This document shows positions 8,784 to 17,627 of a stretch of 64,000 bases of DNA, piece by piece; within the stretch, counting starts at the first letter, position 1, and each line of letters starts with the position of its first letter. Under the pieces are notes generated by a model. The model saw only the letters and a program-made list of their open reading frames with translations, made no database searches and had not been told where the DNA came from. The stretch comes from Acidobacteriaceae bacterium. Lineage in GTDB: Bacteria > Acidobacteriota > Terriglobia > Terriglobales > Acidobacteriaceae. Position numbers and translations under genes: made by a program. The stretch spans positions 62,001-126,000 of the forward strand of contig CAHJWL010000005.1 of assembly GCA_903642235.1 (NCBI GenBank), given 5' to 3'.

Positions 8784-10403
8784 ATGCCAACCTTTGCAGC
8801 GATTGATATTGGATCGAACTCATGCCGGTTGAAGATCGCGTGTATCGAAGACCACGGGCTGAAGACACTCTATGAGGATCGAGAGGTCAACCGGCTGGGC
8901 GAGAGCGTCTTTCAGACAGGGGTCCTGAGTCCGGAGGCGATGGAACGAACGATCAAGGCGCTGCGGCGATTCCACAAAGCAGTGCAGGCGCAGGTGGTGG
9001 ACCGGGTTCGGGTTGTGGCGACGAGCGCAATGCGGGATGCGCGGAACGCGGCGGCATTTGTGGAATGGGTGAAGAGCGAGACGGGATGGGATGTTGAGGT
9101 GATCTCCGGTCTTGAAGAGGGACGCCTGATCCACCTCGGCGTGGTGCAGCAGGAGCCTGACGCGCGGGGGAGATGTCTGCTGATCGATCTTGGCGGGGGC
9201 AGCTGCGAGGTCACGGTCTCAGACAAGGGTCGGGTGCGGTCGATGGTAAGCCTGCCGCTGGGAGCGGTGCGGCTGCAGGGATTTCTCGAGAGCGATCCTC
9301 CGACGACGGAGGACATCGGGCGGCTGAAACAATTTATCGAGCGCGAATTAACTCTGGGCGAGACGAGGCTGGGCCGGTTGAAGGTGGCCGCGGTGATTGC
9401 GACGAGCGGCACGGCGGCGGCTCTGGCGGAGGCAAGTGTGGCGGTTGCGGCGGGCGAACTGCCGGAACGGAAATCGTTGAACGCGCGCAGCAAGGGAAAG
9501 GTCGCAAGCAAGGGAAAGGCGGGGAGCAAGGGCCTCGCGTCGCAGACATTTGTGCGGCTGAAGCCGAACGAAGCGTCGACGGAGGGTGTCCGGCGGCTGG
9601 CGGATACGCTGGTGACGATGTCCAACGAGCAGCGGGAGGCGGTACCGGGTATTGGGCCGAAGCGGTCAGAGATTATCGTTGGGGGCGCCCTGGTCTATGC
9701 GAGCCTGCTGGAGCGTCTGGGGCTGGATGGTTTCCGCTACTCGCCGCTGGGTCTGCGGGACGGGATGCTGGCGCAGATGCTGGCAGAGACGGATCAGCGG
9801 GCGCCGGCGCATCAGGCGCTTGAGAGCGAGCGATGGGCGGGGGTGCTGGAGGTGTGCCGGAGGTATGCCGTCGATCTAAAGAAAGCAGAGCCGGTGCGGG
9901 CGCATGCCAGTCAGCTCTTCCGGGCGATGCAGACGGTGCACGGACTTCCGCCGGAGTACGAGCTGTGGCTTGAAACGGCCGCAATGCTGCAGGAGGTGGG
10001 CAAGTTCATGAACCACCAGGGCCACTACCGGCATGCGCAGTACATCATTGCGAATTCAGAGATCTTTGGCTTCTCTCCGCAGCAGCGGGCCACCGTGAGT
10101 GCGATTGCGCGGTACGGCGGCAAGTCGCGGCCGGACGCGGTGGACCGGGTGATGCGGGCGGTGCCGGCCAGCGAGCAGGCGAACATTCCGAAGGCGGTGG
10201 TGCTGCTGCGGCTGGCGGCAGCGCTGAACCGGGATCGGGCGACGGCGACATTGAAGCTGGGTGTGGTGGTGTATCCAAAGCGAGTGGTGCTGGAGCTGGG
10301 ACCGAGCCGGGCGGGCGCGGAGCTGGAGGCGTGGGCACTGAAGCGGGAGGCCGGGTACTTTCGCGAGGTGCTGCGACGGGAGCTGTTTATCGAGGTGATG
10401 TAG
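8784..10403 (+). CDS. Ppx/GppA-family phosphatase with C-terminal HD domain
   Basis: A 539-residue exopolyphosphatase / pppGpp phosphohydrolase, acting on polyphosphate or guanosine pentaphosphate in the cytosol. The ASKHA-fold N-terminal half starts MPTFAAIDIGSNSCRLKI (phosphate-1 loop), followed by VVATSAMRDARN, LLIDLGGGSCEV (phosphate-2 loop) and YSPLGLRDGMLAQ. The C-terminal half (about 330-539) is the HD-like helical domain with NHQGHYRHAQYII. The start at 8784 is preferred over 8730 because the family begins directly at this motif. A Lys/Ser/Gly-rich insertion of about 20 residues (about 233-258, with SKGKVASKGKAGSKG) sits in a surface loop and looks like slippage expansion. The gene is convergent with SixA, another phosphate-metabolism enzyme. 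Confidence 0.9.
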   Translation: MPTFAAIDIGSNSCRLKIACIEDHGLKTLYEDREVNRLGESVFQTGVLSPEAMERTIKALRRFHKAVQAQVVDRVRVVATSAMRDARNAAAFVEWVKSETGWDVEVISGLEEGRLIHLGVVQQEPDARGRCLLIDLGGGSCEVTVSDKGRVRSMVSLPLGAVRLQGFLESDPPTTEDIGRLKQFIERELTLGETRLGRLKVAAVIATSGTAAALAEASVAVAAGELPERKSLNARSKGKVASKGKAGSKGLASQTFVRLKPNEASTEGVRRLADTLVTMSNEQREAVPGIGPKRSEIIVGGALVYASLLERLGLDGFRYSPLGLRDGMLAQMLAETDQRAPAHQALESERWAGVLEVCRRYAVDLKKAEPVRAHASQLFRAMQTVHGLPPEYELWLETAAMLQEVGKFMNHQGHYRHAQYIIANSEIFGFSPQQRATVSAIARYGGKSRPDAVDRVMRAVPASEQANIPKAVVLLRLAAALNRDRATATLKLGVVVYPKRVVLELGPSRAGAELEAWALKREAGYFREVLRRELFIEVM

Positions 10404-10413
10404 CGGGTTGATG

Positions 10414-10962
10414 TTACTTCCGGGCTGGTTTGCGAACGATCTTTCGCCGAGAGCTCTTGATCGAAGAGCTGTACAGGGCGCGAACGAGGCGTGGCTCCAG
10501 CAGGCTCTGCAGGGTGGCCGGGCCGCGCGCGAGCGAGAGCCGGGCGATGGCGCCTTTACGTAGGCGTACCTGAGCAAGAGTACGGGCGCTGTGAGGAACG
10601 AGCAGTGAGCCGAGAAAGTTTACAAGATTCGGACTGTGACCGACGACGAGGACGTTCTCGTGCGGCTCGCACTCATGCAGCAGCTTCTGGAAGTCAGGGA
10701 AGGCGGCGGTGGGCGAGAGCGCCGTCGAGAGCAGGATCTGGTTCTCGTAGCCCATCTCCGTGCCGACGAGAGAGGCGGTCTGAAGAGCGCGCTTCAGCGG
10801 GCTTGAGACGATCAGGTCGAACTGAATCTTGGTCGCGCTAAGAACGTGAGCAAGGCGGAGGCAATGCTGCTTGCCGTCGCGATCGAGCGGACGTCTGACA
10901 TCAATGACGGGGTTGGTGCGTTTTGTGCCGGCGCTGGCGTGCCGGAGGATGAACAGGTTCAT
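10414..10962 (-). CDS. sixA: SixA-like phosphohistidine phosphatase
   Basis: A 182-residue histidine-phosphatase superfamily protein. The catalytic RHA is at residues 7-9 (LFILRHASAG), the second Arg lies in SSPLKRALQTA (about 58), and the second His in VVGHSPN (H109). This is the short form typical of SixA, which removes phosphate from His residues of HPt domains; small archaeal/bacterial relatives have unknown targets. The C-terminal about 15 residues are basic (SSRRKIVRKPARK), longer than in E. coli SixA. Its ATG is only 6 bases after the stop of the upstream methyltransferase, so it is probably the last gene of the 10414-15954 unit. It converges on Ppx/GppA with a 10-base gap. Confidence 0.85.
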   Translation of the reverse strand: MNLFILRHASAGTKRTNPVIDVRRPLDRDGKQHCLRLAHVLSATKIQFDLIVSSPLKRALQTASLVGTEMGYENQILLSTALSPTAAFPDFQKLLHECEPHENVLVVGHSPNLVNFLGSLLVPHSARTLAQVRLRKGAIARLSLARGPATLQSLLEPRLVRALYSSSIKSSRRKIVRKPARK

Positions 10963-10968
10963 AGAGCT

Positions 10969-11670
10969 CTAGTTTACCGGGCTCTCCTGGAGAGAGGGGG
11001 AGCTCCGCAGTTTCCAGAGCTGCGCGGTGAGCAGACCGCCGAGAGAGTGAGTGGTGCGAATGCGCTCGAAACCCGCCTTCTCAAGCAGCGAGGTGAAGTC
11101 GGGAAGGCGAGTGGACTCGAGACCGGTGAAGAGGCGGAAGGCGAGATAGAGACCGCGCACCAGCAGCCGGGCGGGAAGGCGAAGCAGACCGGAGGGCGGA
11201 ATCCGGAACTCGGAGACGACCCAGAGTGCGCCGGGAGAAAGTTGGGTCCGGATGGCCGGGACGAGGGCGGCGAGCTGGACGTCGGCGAAGCAATCAAGAA
11301 AGAAGTGCGTGGTGACGAGGTCGAAGGGTGCTGCGGCGGGCGTGTGCCCGGCGAGCACGGCCCTTGCGTCTGCATGAACGATGATCAGGCGATCACGGGC
11401 GAAGGCGCAGCGATCCGCCAGCAGGCGAAGCATGGCGCCGCTCGAGTCGATGGCGGTGGCAAAGAGCCCGGGGTTGAGGCGCAGGAGCGTGGCGAGCGCG
11501 CGGCCATCCCCATCGCCAAGAACGAGCGCGTTCTGGCAAAGAGTGACGGAGGCGAGATGCGCTGTGCGGGTGCGGGTAAGGGCGCGGCCAAAGGTGAAGT
11601 GTTCCATCAGCCGATAGAGGCGAGCGATGCGGTCGAAGTTGGGTGAGCGCAGGCAGTCCGCTTTGCTCAT
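10969..11670 (-). CDS. Class I SAM-dependent methyltransferase
   Basis: A 233-residue methyltransferase. The Rossmann glycine motif reads ALVLGDGDGRALATLL (about 43-58), the acidic second motif AIDSSGAMLRLL, then FDLVTTHFFLDCF and a GALWVVSEF strand, the order of UbiE/COQ5-like enzymes. The substrate is unknown. The start at 11670 (MSKADCLRS) is chosen because an upstream extension in the same frame is Pro/Arg-rich low complexity and overlaps the preceding gene; the methyltransferase fold begins right after this Met. The gene lies 31 bases downstream of a UbiA-like membrane protein, a pairing that recalls prenyl-lipid or quinone modification, but that is inference. Confidence 0.8.
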   Translation of the reverse strand: MSKADCLRSPNFDRIARLYRLMEHFTFGRALTRTRTAHLASVTLCQNALVLGDGDGRALATLLRLNPGLFATAIDSSGAMLRLLADRCAFARDRLIIVHADARAVLAGHTPAAAPFDLVTTHFFLDCFADVQLAALVPAIRTQLSPGALWVVSEFRIPPSGLLRLPARLLVRGLYLAFRLFTGLESTRLPDFTSLLEKAGFERIRTTHSLGGLLTAQLWKLRSSPSLQESPVN

Positions 11671-11701
11671 GGGAGTTCTTGCCGCGGTTTGCCGGGCGAC
11701 A

Positions 11702-12586
11702 TCATCGGTGAAGATCCCAGAGAAGGAACAGGGCGGGAGAGGTGAGGGCAAGATCGACGGCGGCCCGTGCGGTAAGGGGGGTGAGGCGCGTGCGAACGCT
11801 GTCCAGAAGAAGCAGCGCGCCGGCCGAGAGCGCGACAGCGGCGGCGAGGGTCTTGGACGGTCCCGCAAAAGCACAGAGGAGCGACACTGCAAGCAGGATG
11901 CCCGCGCCAAGACGACGATGACGGCTGGCGGCCTCTGTAAGAGGGTGAGGCGCGGCCGCCAAACGCGACGGCGACGCGACATGCTCCCAGGCGTAGATGC
12001 AGAGGCAGTTCAGGCAGCTGAGCGTGGCAAAAAGGAAGGCGACCGGGACGGTGGCGAGCAGGAGAGCGGGTGAAAGTCGCACAGCTGTGGGGATGAAGAC
12101 GGCGGCGGAAAAGAAGAGTCCTACGGCGAACTCCTTGGGCAGACGAAGAGCGCCGGAGGTCGCGTGGATAAGAACAAAGTATCCAGCGAGGAGGGTTCCG
12201 AGGATCAGAAAGGGTTTGAGCACGGCAGGCGCAAGCTGAGGAATGCAGGCGGCGAGAAGCACGGTAGCCAGACTCAGGACGAGCAGAAAAGAGCGGCGAT
12301 GGCGATGGTGGAAGAGATGACGAAGTTCAAGATCAGCGGCGGTGGGCTGATGGTGGAGCGGCTGCGCATCGAGAAGGCGGTCAGCGGCGTAGAGGACCCA
12401 CACAGCGAGGAACATGGCGGGGAGAGTCACGGCGGAGAGGCGAACGCCAGCCACGTGGGCGATTAACGCGGTCCAGAGCGTCGCGACTGTTGGAGCATCA
12501 AGCGAGAGGAGGTGCCAGAGCGCAAGCGGTGATCGCGCTTCAGCGCGACGGCGCACCGGAGCCGGACGGGGTCCGGGTGTAGACAT
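11702..12586 (-). CDS. UbiA-like prenyltransferase-family membrane protein
   Basis: About 294 residues with 7-9 hydrophobic segments. The segment WVLYAADRLLDAQP resembles the first Asp-rich motif of UbiA prenyltransferases (NDxxDxxxD) in a degenerate form, and LPKEFAVGLFFSAAVF with NCLCIYAWEH follows the UbiA helix pattern. A complete second Asp-rich motif is not evident, so catalytic competence is uncertain. The start is unclear: ATG at 12586 overlaps the upstream gene by 47 bases; GTG at 12556 would reduce the overlap to 17. The reading frame, hydrophobicity and operon position support a real gene. It could instead be a UbiA-fold protein without prenyltransferase activity. Confidence 0.65.
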   Translation of the reverse strand: MSTPGPRPAPVRRRAEARSPLALWHLLSLDAPTVATLWTALIAHVAGVRLSAVTLPAMFLAVWVLYAADRLLDAQPLHHQPTAADLELRHLFHHRHRRSFLLVLSLATVLLAACIPQLAPAVLKPFLILGTLLAGYFVLIHATSGALRLPKEFAVGLFFSAAVFIPTAVRLSPALLLATVPVAFLFATLSCLNCLCIYAWEHVASPSRLAAAPHPLTEAASRHRRLGAGILLAVSLLCAFAGPSKTLAAAVALSAGALLLLDSVRTRLTPLTARAAVDLALTSPALFLLWDLHR

Positions 12587-14150
12587 CGACAAACTGCGTG
12601 CCCGGGAGAGGCTGATATTGGGTCGGAATGAGGTCAAGGATTCCCTTAGGAACGGGAGCTCTTCCGCCGTGCGGAAAGATCAGGACGTCGAAGTGGTTCC
12701 GCTCCCATGAGCTTACGATCTTTGATTCACTTGCGAGCGGATAGGAGGTGCCTGGATCCCACCAGACCGGAAGGTGAAGGGGTGAGGGAAGATGATTGCG
12801 GGCGTAGAGGAACTCCAGGGTTGAACCGAAGAAGACAGCAGTATGCGGTGTCTTGGCCAGGACAGAATCTATCTCGGCAAGCGTCTCGGGCATGGTGTAG
12901 CAGGCTATAAGGCGGCCAAAGAAGGGATCGCCACTTAGACGCAGGCGAGGTGCGCAGGACTCGGCAGCCCATTGCCCCATGATCTGCATGCGCGCCCGGG
13001 TGACGCCGAGGAACAGACCGACAATCGCCAGCATCGCTGTCGTGAGGAGCGTTCGACGAAGCAAGAAATGATTTGGACGGCCGGTCGTGGCGAGGAGCCC
13101 TGCGCCGAGCAGGAGAAGGGGAGTATCCGTCAGCTTGAAGTCAAAGTTTGTGCTGAAGCCGACCAGTGCAATCGCAATGCAGCCTGTCGCCAACACATTA
13201 AGCGGAACCTGGAAGAGAGAACGGCGTGTGCTCGAAAAGTACCTGACCAGTGAAAGAAGCAAAGGAGCGAGAGCCACATACGCAAGCAGGTTGATTGCGG
13301 CCCAGAAGTTTACGTTATAGAAAAATCCAACGAAGAGGGGCTTGGGTATCAACCGCCCGGTCAGCCCGCGATACGCCAGCAGCATCTCGAGAAGGTTCAG
13401 GTGAACCCCGCGAAGCAGAAGGCAACTGCCGCCCAGAACAGAGGCGACAAGCGATACCAAGAAGACGCGAGAAACATCTCCGAGCCAGAGCACTCCAAAG
13501 CAGAGAAGAATCATAGGAAATGCAGTATTTGGCTTTGAGAGAACAAGAAAGGACAAGGCGAGGGTGAGATGGAGGAAGCACTCCACCATGACCCGGGGCT
13601 TCGTCCGGCGGAGAAGCAGGACTGCTATGGATAAGGCTGCATACGTCCCAAACGCCTGCACCATGGACGCGTGCCACAGGTAGTTGATGTAGATGAGAAT
13701 TGTGAGCTGGGCCGCGACGTAGATGCCAGCAAGCGAAAGAGCGTTGAGAGATCCGAGAGATGGCCGAAGCAGGCCGGCGACGCGCATGCCAAGAATGCAG
13801 AGAAGACCGGTCAACAGAGATGCCAGAACGCCGATCGAGTGCCATGACATGCCAAAGAGCCGGTATGACCAAGCCACCATAAGGTTGAGCGACGCGGGAA
13901 AGGTACCGATGAAGTCACGCCCAGCCGCTTGTCCGGAGAGAACTCGCCACCCACCATCGATCAATGGACTCACGTCGAACCCACTGAAGCGCCGCTCATG
14001 CAGACGAAGGCTTATGAGGCAGGTGATTACGGTGACCAGAACAAGAAAGAGCTGACCCAGGCGGTACCACGCCGTGCTCCATCGGCCAGCGAGGAGGAGA
14101 GACTGATTGACGGCGGCTTCGGGCTGCTGTTCTAGGGAAGAGCTTGTCAT
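12540..14150 (-). CDS. GT-C-like polytopic membrane protein of unknown specificity
   Basis: About 536 residues, roughly 11 hydrophobic helices and a C-terminal soluble segment (about 430-536). The first periplasmic loop has DVSPLIDGGWRVLSGQ, AAGRDFIGTFPASLNLM and then FGMSWHSIG, which fits the D...G..pyrDF...P pattern near the start of many GT-C glycosyltransferases, so a polyprenyl-sugar glycosyltransferase is the best guess. I do not recognise a specific family. The start at 14150 lies 22 bases after the stop of the GH57 gene; an upstream in-frame Met at 14201 would overlap it. The 3' end overlaps the UbiA-like gene, so the genes are co-transcribed. Confidence 0.7.
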   Translation of the reverse strand: MTSSSLEQQPEAAVNQSLLLAGRWSTAWYRLGQLFLVLVTVITCLISLRLHERRFSGFDVSPLIDGGWRVLSGQAAGRDFIGTFPASLNLMVAWSYRLFGMSWHSIGVLASLLTGLLCILGMRVAGLLRPSLGSLNALSLAGIYVAAQLTILIYINYLWHASMVQAFGTYAALSIAVLLLRRTKPRVMVECFLHLTLALSFLVLSKPNTAFPMILLCFGVLWLGDVSRVFLVSLVASVLGGSCLLLRGVHLNLLEMLLAYRGLTGRLIPKPLFVGFFYNVNFWAAINLLAYVALAPLLLSLVRYFSSTRRSLFQVPLNVLATGCIAIALVGFSTNFDFKLTDTPLLLLGAGLLATTGRPNHFLLRRTLLTTAMLAIVGLFLGVTRARMQIMGQWAAESCAPRLRLSGDPFFGRLIACYTMPETLAEIDSVLAKTPHTAVFFGSTLEFLYARNHLPSPLHLPVWWDPGTSYPLASESKIVSSWERNHFDVLIFPHGGRAPVPKGILDLIPTQYQPLPGTQFVDVYTRTPSGSGAPSR

Positions 14151-14172
14151 GGTTTTCCGTGGTGGTTTCGAT

Positions 14173-15954
14173 CTAGAGTACCTCGCTTCCTGTGCGCGCA
14201 CTTTGCGAGTCCGTCCAAAGGTCGGGATCGAGGTCGGGGAAGATGCCGTCGCGGGTGTTTATTTCGGTGAGGCGGGTCTGCTGCCCGGGCGTGAGCGAGC
14301 CGTTGTTGACGAAGTCCTGCCAGAGGGCGCGGAGCTCATCGAATTGATCGATGTGGGTGCGGAAGCGGGCTTCGGCGTAGTCGCGGGCGGCGCCGGTGGT
14401 GATCAGGAACTGCCAGTCGGAGGACTCGAGAAGAAGAAGCTCGCGGCAGAGCTGCTGCGCGATGGCGGTGCCGGTCGAGGTTTCACGCCACCTGCTGCCG
14501 CTGACGAGCTCGCGGACGAAGCACTCGGCGGGGTAGATGTGGGCCCAGGTCCAGCTCGTCTCTCGATTGAGCCAGACCTGATCGTTTCCGGCAGATCCCC
14601 AGGAGCCTGCGGGCAAGGGGACGAGGCTGGTTGCAGGGAACTGATCGAGGTACTCGGCGGCGCTGGTGAGGTCGATGCCAAGGCGACTGCGGAGATCGTG
14701 AAGGTTCCGCGCGACGGCTTCCAGCCACTGCGGTCCTTCGAACCACCAGTGGCCGAAGAGCTCTGCGTCAAAGGGAGCGCAGAGGATCGGCGGAGCACCG
14801 GTAGCGGGTGCGGAGGTGAGTGCCTGGTAGACGAGATGAGTGAAGTGATCGGCGTGGGCCTGGACGCGAGCGCGGGCCTCCGCGGGGCGATAGGGCTCTT
14901 TGTCGTTCATGTCGACACGCGGGCCGCTGACGCGCCAGTAACGATGACCTCCGGGCCAACGCTTCTTGTGGAAGTCAAGGTAATGGCCGTCGCCGGGATA
15001 GCCTGTGTCTCCGGACCAGACCTGAAGGCCCGTTTGGGGATCGCGGGGGAAGACAGCGACGGCATGGCCGGCGGCACGTGGGGAGAGGTACGGACCATCG
15101 ACGAGGTAGGGCTGGTAGACAGAGCGTGGATCCGGTGATGAAGGAGCGCCGGCGATGTCCGGGGCCGCGTGGTCGTCACGAAGTTCGTAGACGCCGGCGA
15201 ACCGGCGAGAGCTCTCGATGAGGTGCGTGTCGACAAAGAAGAAGTCGAGACCGGACTCGGCGAAGGCCTGTTCAAGGCCGATGCGGTATGAGGCCGGCAG
15301 AAGAGGAGAGCCGTCAGGGTCGGAGACGGGACAGATCCATTCGCCAGCCGGCCGGTAGCCGCATTCGGGCGACCAGATGCCGCGCGGGGCTCTGCCAAAG
15401 TGCCGGTGATGGGTTTGAACGGCGAGGCGGACCTGTGCACGGACACTCTCGTCGGTTCCAAGGAGCGGCAGATAGCTGTGAGTTGCACAGCAGGTGATGA
15501 TGCTGATCAGGCCGGTGTCGTTGAAATGGCGAAAGCCCTGGATGAGGCTGCCGTCGAGCTCGTTGAAGTCGCCGAGCGCCTGTTCAAAGAAGGTACGCCA
15601 GAACTGTGAGAGGTCCGCGTAGTGAGTCTCGCCGGATTGACGGAAGAAGGCTTCATCCTCCTGGGCTGCAACGATCTTGCGCTGGAGATATTTGGGAAAC
15701 TCAGCAAGGAAGACGGGATGAGCGAGCTGCTCGAGCAGGATGGGGGAGAGATTCAGATTGCAGTGGAAGCGAACGCCGTCGCGCTCAAGATTGCGAAGGA
15801 CCCGGAGCAGGGGCAGGTAGGTCTCTGCGGCGGCTTCGTGCAGCCACTCCATACCGTGGGGCCAAGTGCCGTGGTTCACCACATAGGGTAGATGCGCATG
15901 CAGGGTGAAGGTGAGAAAGGAGGTTGCGGGAACTGAAGTCTGCGTCACGTGCAC
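14173..15954 (-). CDS. GH57 1,4-alpha-glucan branching enzyme
   Basis: A 593-residue glycoside hydrolase family 57 protein, probably the branching enzyme that makes alpha-1,6 branches in glycogen. Family regions: HAHLPYV at 19-25; GIWSPECGY at 192-200 with the nucleophile Glu at 197; PFDAELFGHWWFEG at 394-407 with the acid/base Asp at 396. The helical C-terminal region (about 420-570, containing SWGSAGNDQVWLN and the Trp-rich SWTWAHIYPAE) matches TTHA1902/TK1436-type branching enzymes and not GH57 amylases. It is the first gene of the 15954-10414 unit, with a GT-C-like gene 22 bases downstream. No other glycogen gene is in the window. Confidence 0.9.
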   Translation of the reverse strand: MHVTQTSVPATSFLTFTLHAHLPYVVNHGTWPHGMEWLHEAAAETYLPLLRVLRNLERDGVRFHCNLNLSPILLEQLAHPVFLAEFPKYLQRKIVAAQEDEAFFRQSGETHYADLSQFWRTFFEQALGDFNELDGSLIQGFRHFNDTGLISIITCCATHSYLPLLGTDESVRAQVRLAVQTHHRHFGRAPRGIWSPECGYRPAGEWICPVSDPDGSPLLPASYRIGLEQAFAESGLDFFFVDTHLIESSRRFAGVYELRDDHAAPDIAGAPSSPDPRSVYQPYLVDGPYLSPRAAGHAVAVFPRDPQTGLQVWSGDTGYPGDGHYLDFHKKRWPGGHRYWRVSGPRVDMNDKEPYRPAEARARVQAHADHFTHLVYQALTSAPATGAPPILCAPFDAELFGHWWFEGPQWLEAVARNLHDLRSRLGIDLTSAAEYLDQFPATSLVPLPAGSWGSAGNDQVWLNRETSWTWAHIYPAECFVRELVSGSRWRETSTGTAIAQQLCRELLLLESSDWQFLITTGAARDYAEARFRTHIDQFDELRALWQDFVNNGSLTPGQQTRLTEINTRDGIFPDLDPDLWTDSQSARTGSEVL

Positions 15955-16109
15955 TCCTGAGCAGTCGGGGAGGATCTTTGGGAGTTTAGCGTCTCAGCCG
16001 TAGCGCTTCCCGCGAGCCGAGGGGCATGGTGACAGGAGCAGGTGAGTCGAGACAAGCGTGGAGGACGAGAACAGATGCGCGAAGCTGGCCGGTGAGGCTT
16101 CACACGCGA

Positions 16110-16134
16110 CAGCGGCGAGGGACGCTCGCCGCTG
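16110..16134. terminator. Terminator-like hairpin after the BON lipoprotein gene
   Basis: A perfect 10-bp GC-rich stem (arms 16110-16119 and 16125-16134, core AGCGGCGAG/CTCGCCGCT) with a 5-base loop. It lies about 60 bases past the stop of the lipoprotein gene at 16194 (minus strand) and before the GH57 gene. A short second palindrome, CCATAT-TTC-ATATGG, is directly adjacent at 16135-16149. There is no clear T run, so it is terminator-like rather than certain. Confidence 0.5.
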
Positions 16135-16193
16135 CCATATTTCATATGGATGCTCAAACCGGAGTATCGATGCATCCCCTGCGAGAGGGCGCG

Positions 16194-17300
16194 TTAGTTG
16201 AGCGGGCGCCGGCCTTCGTCGGTGGGCTGGGGGCTGCTGCTCCCAGAGCTGGCGTCGGTGTTCGAGACTCGAACGGTGATGGAACTGGCGAGCCGGAAGC
16301 GGATGAGGGACTCGGCCGCGATCTGGACCTGTTCGCCGCGTGTGATCGCATTCGCCCCCGCACCCAGACCGCCACCTGCGCCGGCACCGATGGCCGCGCC
16401 TTTGCCGCCGCCGAAGATGCCGCCAAGCACAGCGCCGACCGCCGCCCCGCCACCGGTCTTCAAGGCTGTGTTCTTGCCGCGCCCTTTGCCTTCCGTGCTG
16501 TACGGATCGGTGGAGAGAGCTATCTGATCGCCACGGCGAGTGAGGCTGGTGAGCTGGATGGACAGCAGGGAGTTGCCCTTGAAGTGCGCTGCCTCCTGCA
16601 CGGCGGTGACGCTGCCGGAGACGCTGGCGCCCTGACGCAGTACGGTGACGCCCTCGATGACAACATCTGAAGCGATGGTTCCGGAGAAGGTCTGGCCTTG
16701 TTGCGCGGTTGCGCTATCGAGCGTCTGCGTGATGCGCACGGGAAGTATGCTTCCGGCGGGCACGGTGACGCTGCGGAGGACCGGTGCGGGCGGTGCAATG
16801 GGCGGAGGCGGTGTGGAAACGGCGGCCGACTGCGGCACACCTGATGCGGTCTGAGTCCCTTCATACGCCGCCGAGGACGGGGCGGGATGAGATGTCCTCG
16901 GAGCGCGGGCGGGGATCTCGCGGCGAAGGGACGCGTGTGGGGCGGCAACGACCGGTGGCCGCACGGGCGCGGAGAGAGGCTGGGTGAGAGTTGCGGTCGC
17001 CGGCTGGACGGAGAGGTTGTTGACCACAGTCCTGACGCCGCTGATCTGGGCGGCATCGTTCGCCGCGAGAGCACGGGCGGCGTCGCTTGAGACGGTGCCG
17101 TTCAAGGTGGCTATGCCGTTCTGGACGGAGCTTTGAATAGGTTCAGCGGCAAGGGCGCTGTCGCCCGAGAGTCTCAGCTGCACCGCAGCGGCGAGGCTTT
17201 CGTCGGTGGCAGCTGCCGGAGCAGCGCTTTTGCAGCCGCTAACAAGTGAGAGGCCGAGAACAGGAACGGCAAGGAGGGCGATTGAACGAAGCTGTTTCAT
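16194..17300 (-). CDS. BON-domain lipoprotein with glycine-zipper region
   Basis: A 368-residue envelope lipoprotein. The signal peptide ends in LSLVSGCKS (lipobox, acylated Cys about 23). A BON-like domain follows (about 30-100, with GIATLNGTVSSDAARALA and GVRTVVNNLSV), then a Pro/Ala-rich linker (about 100-195), a beta-rich segment starting VTVPAGSILPVRI (about 200-310), and a glycine zipper GGGAAVGAVLGGIFGGGKGA (about 310-340) like those of outer-membrane glycine-zipper proteins. BON domains bind phospholipid and stabilise envelopes. The start at 17300 is chosen because signal peptide and lipobox follow directly and AGGAG lies about 10 bases upstream; an in-frame upstream extension is not protein-like. 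It is divergent from the YtxH gene. Confidence 0.82.
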   Translation of the reverse strand: MKQLRSIALLAVPVLGLSLVSGCKSAAPAAATDESLAAAVQLRLSGDSALAAEPIQSSVQNGIATLNGTVSSDAARALAANDAAQISGVRTVVNNLSVQPATATLTQPLSAPVRPPVVAAPHASLRREIPARAPRTSHPAPSSAAYEGTQTASGVPQSAAVSTPPPPIAPPAPVLRSVTVPAGSILPVRITQTLDSATAQQGQTFSGTIASDVVIEGVTVLRQGASVSGSVTAVQEAAHFKGNSLLSIQLTSLTRRGDQIALSTDPYSTEGKGRGKNTALKTGGGAAVGAVLGGIFGGGKGAAIGAGAGGGLGAGANAITRGEQVQIAAESLIRFRLASSITVRVSNTDASSGSSSPQPTDEGRRPLN

Positions 17301-17627
17301 GATCGTGAGGCTCCTGAGGGGATAGACGCCAGATGAAGGACGATGTTGTGGTCGAGCGGGCGTCCCGATCGATCTTCCATGGTAAAGCCTCTGCCTGGGC
17401 AGGGAGGCGCAACCCTCAGGACAGGTCAGGCATCCACTGAAAAGGCACACAGGGAGCTGATCCTTGTGTACGGCTGAGCATTTTGCCGGCTGCGGTTCTT
17501 GTTTCAGTGCTTTACCCGCCATGCCCTGAGAGGCCGATTCCGTGATGGCTGTAGACAAGAGGCACGTGGGCGGATAGTTTGTCTCGATACTGTAATGCCG
17601 AAAAGATAGAGATATAGGAGGCTGTAA
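17301..17627. promoter_or_regulatory. Divergent promoter region, lipoprotein / YtxH genes
   Basis: No gene is seen in these 327 bases, which must carry the promoters of both flanking genes. For the rightward YtxH gene a plausible sigma-70 pair is TAGACA (17552-17557) and TAGTTT (17575-17580) with a 17-base spacer, giving a leader of about 40 bases. For the leftward lipoprotein I see nothing convincing. The region contains short frames only. Confidence 0.4.
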
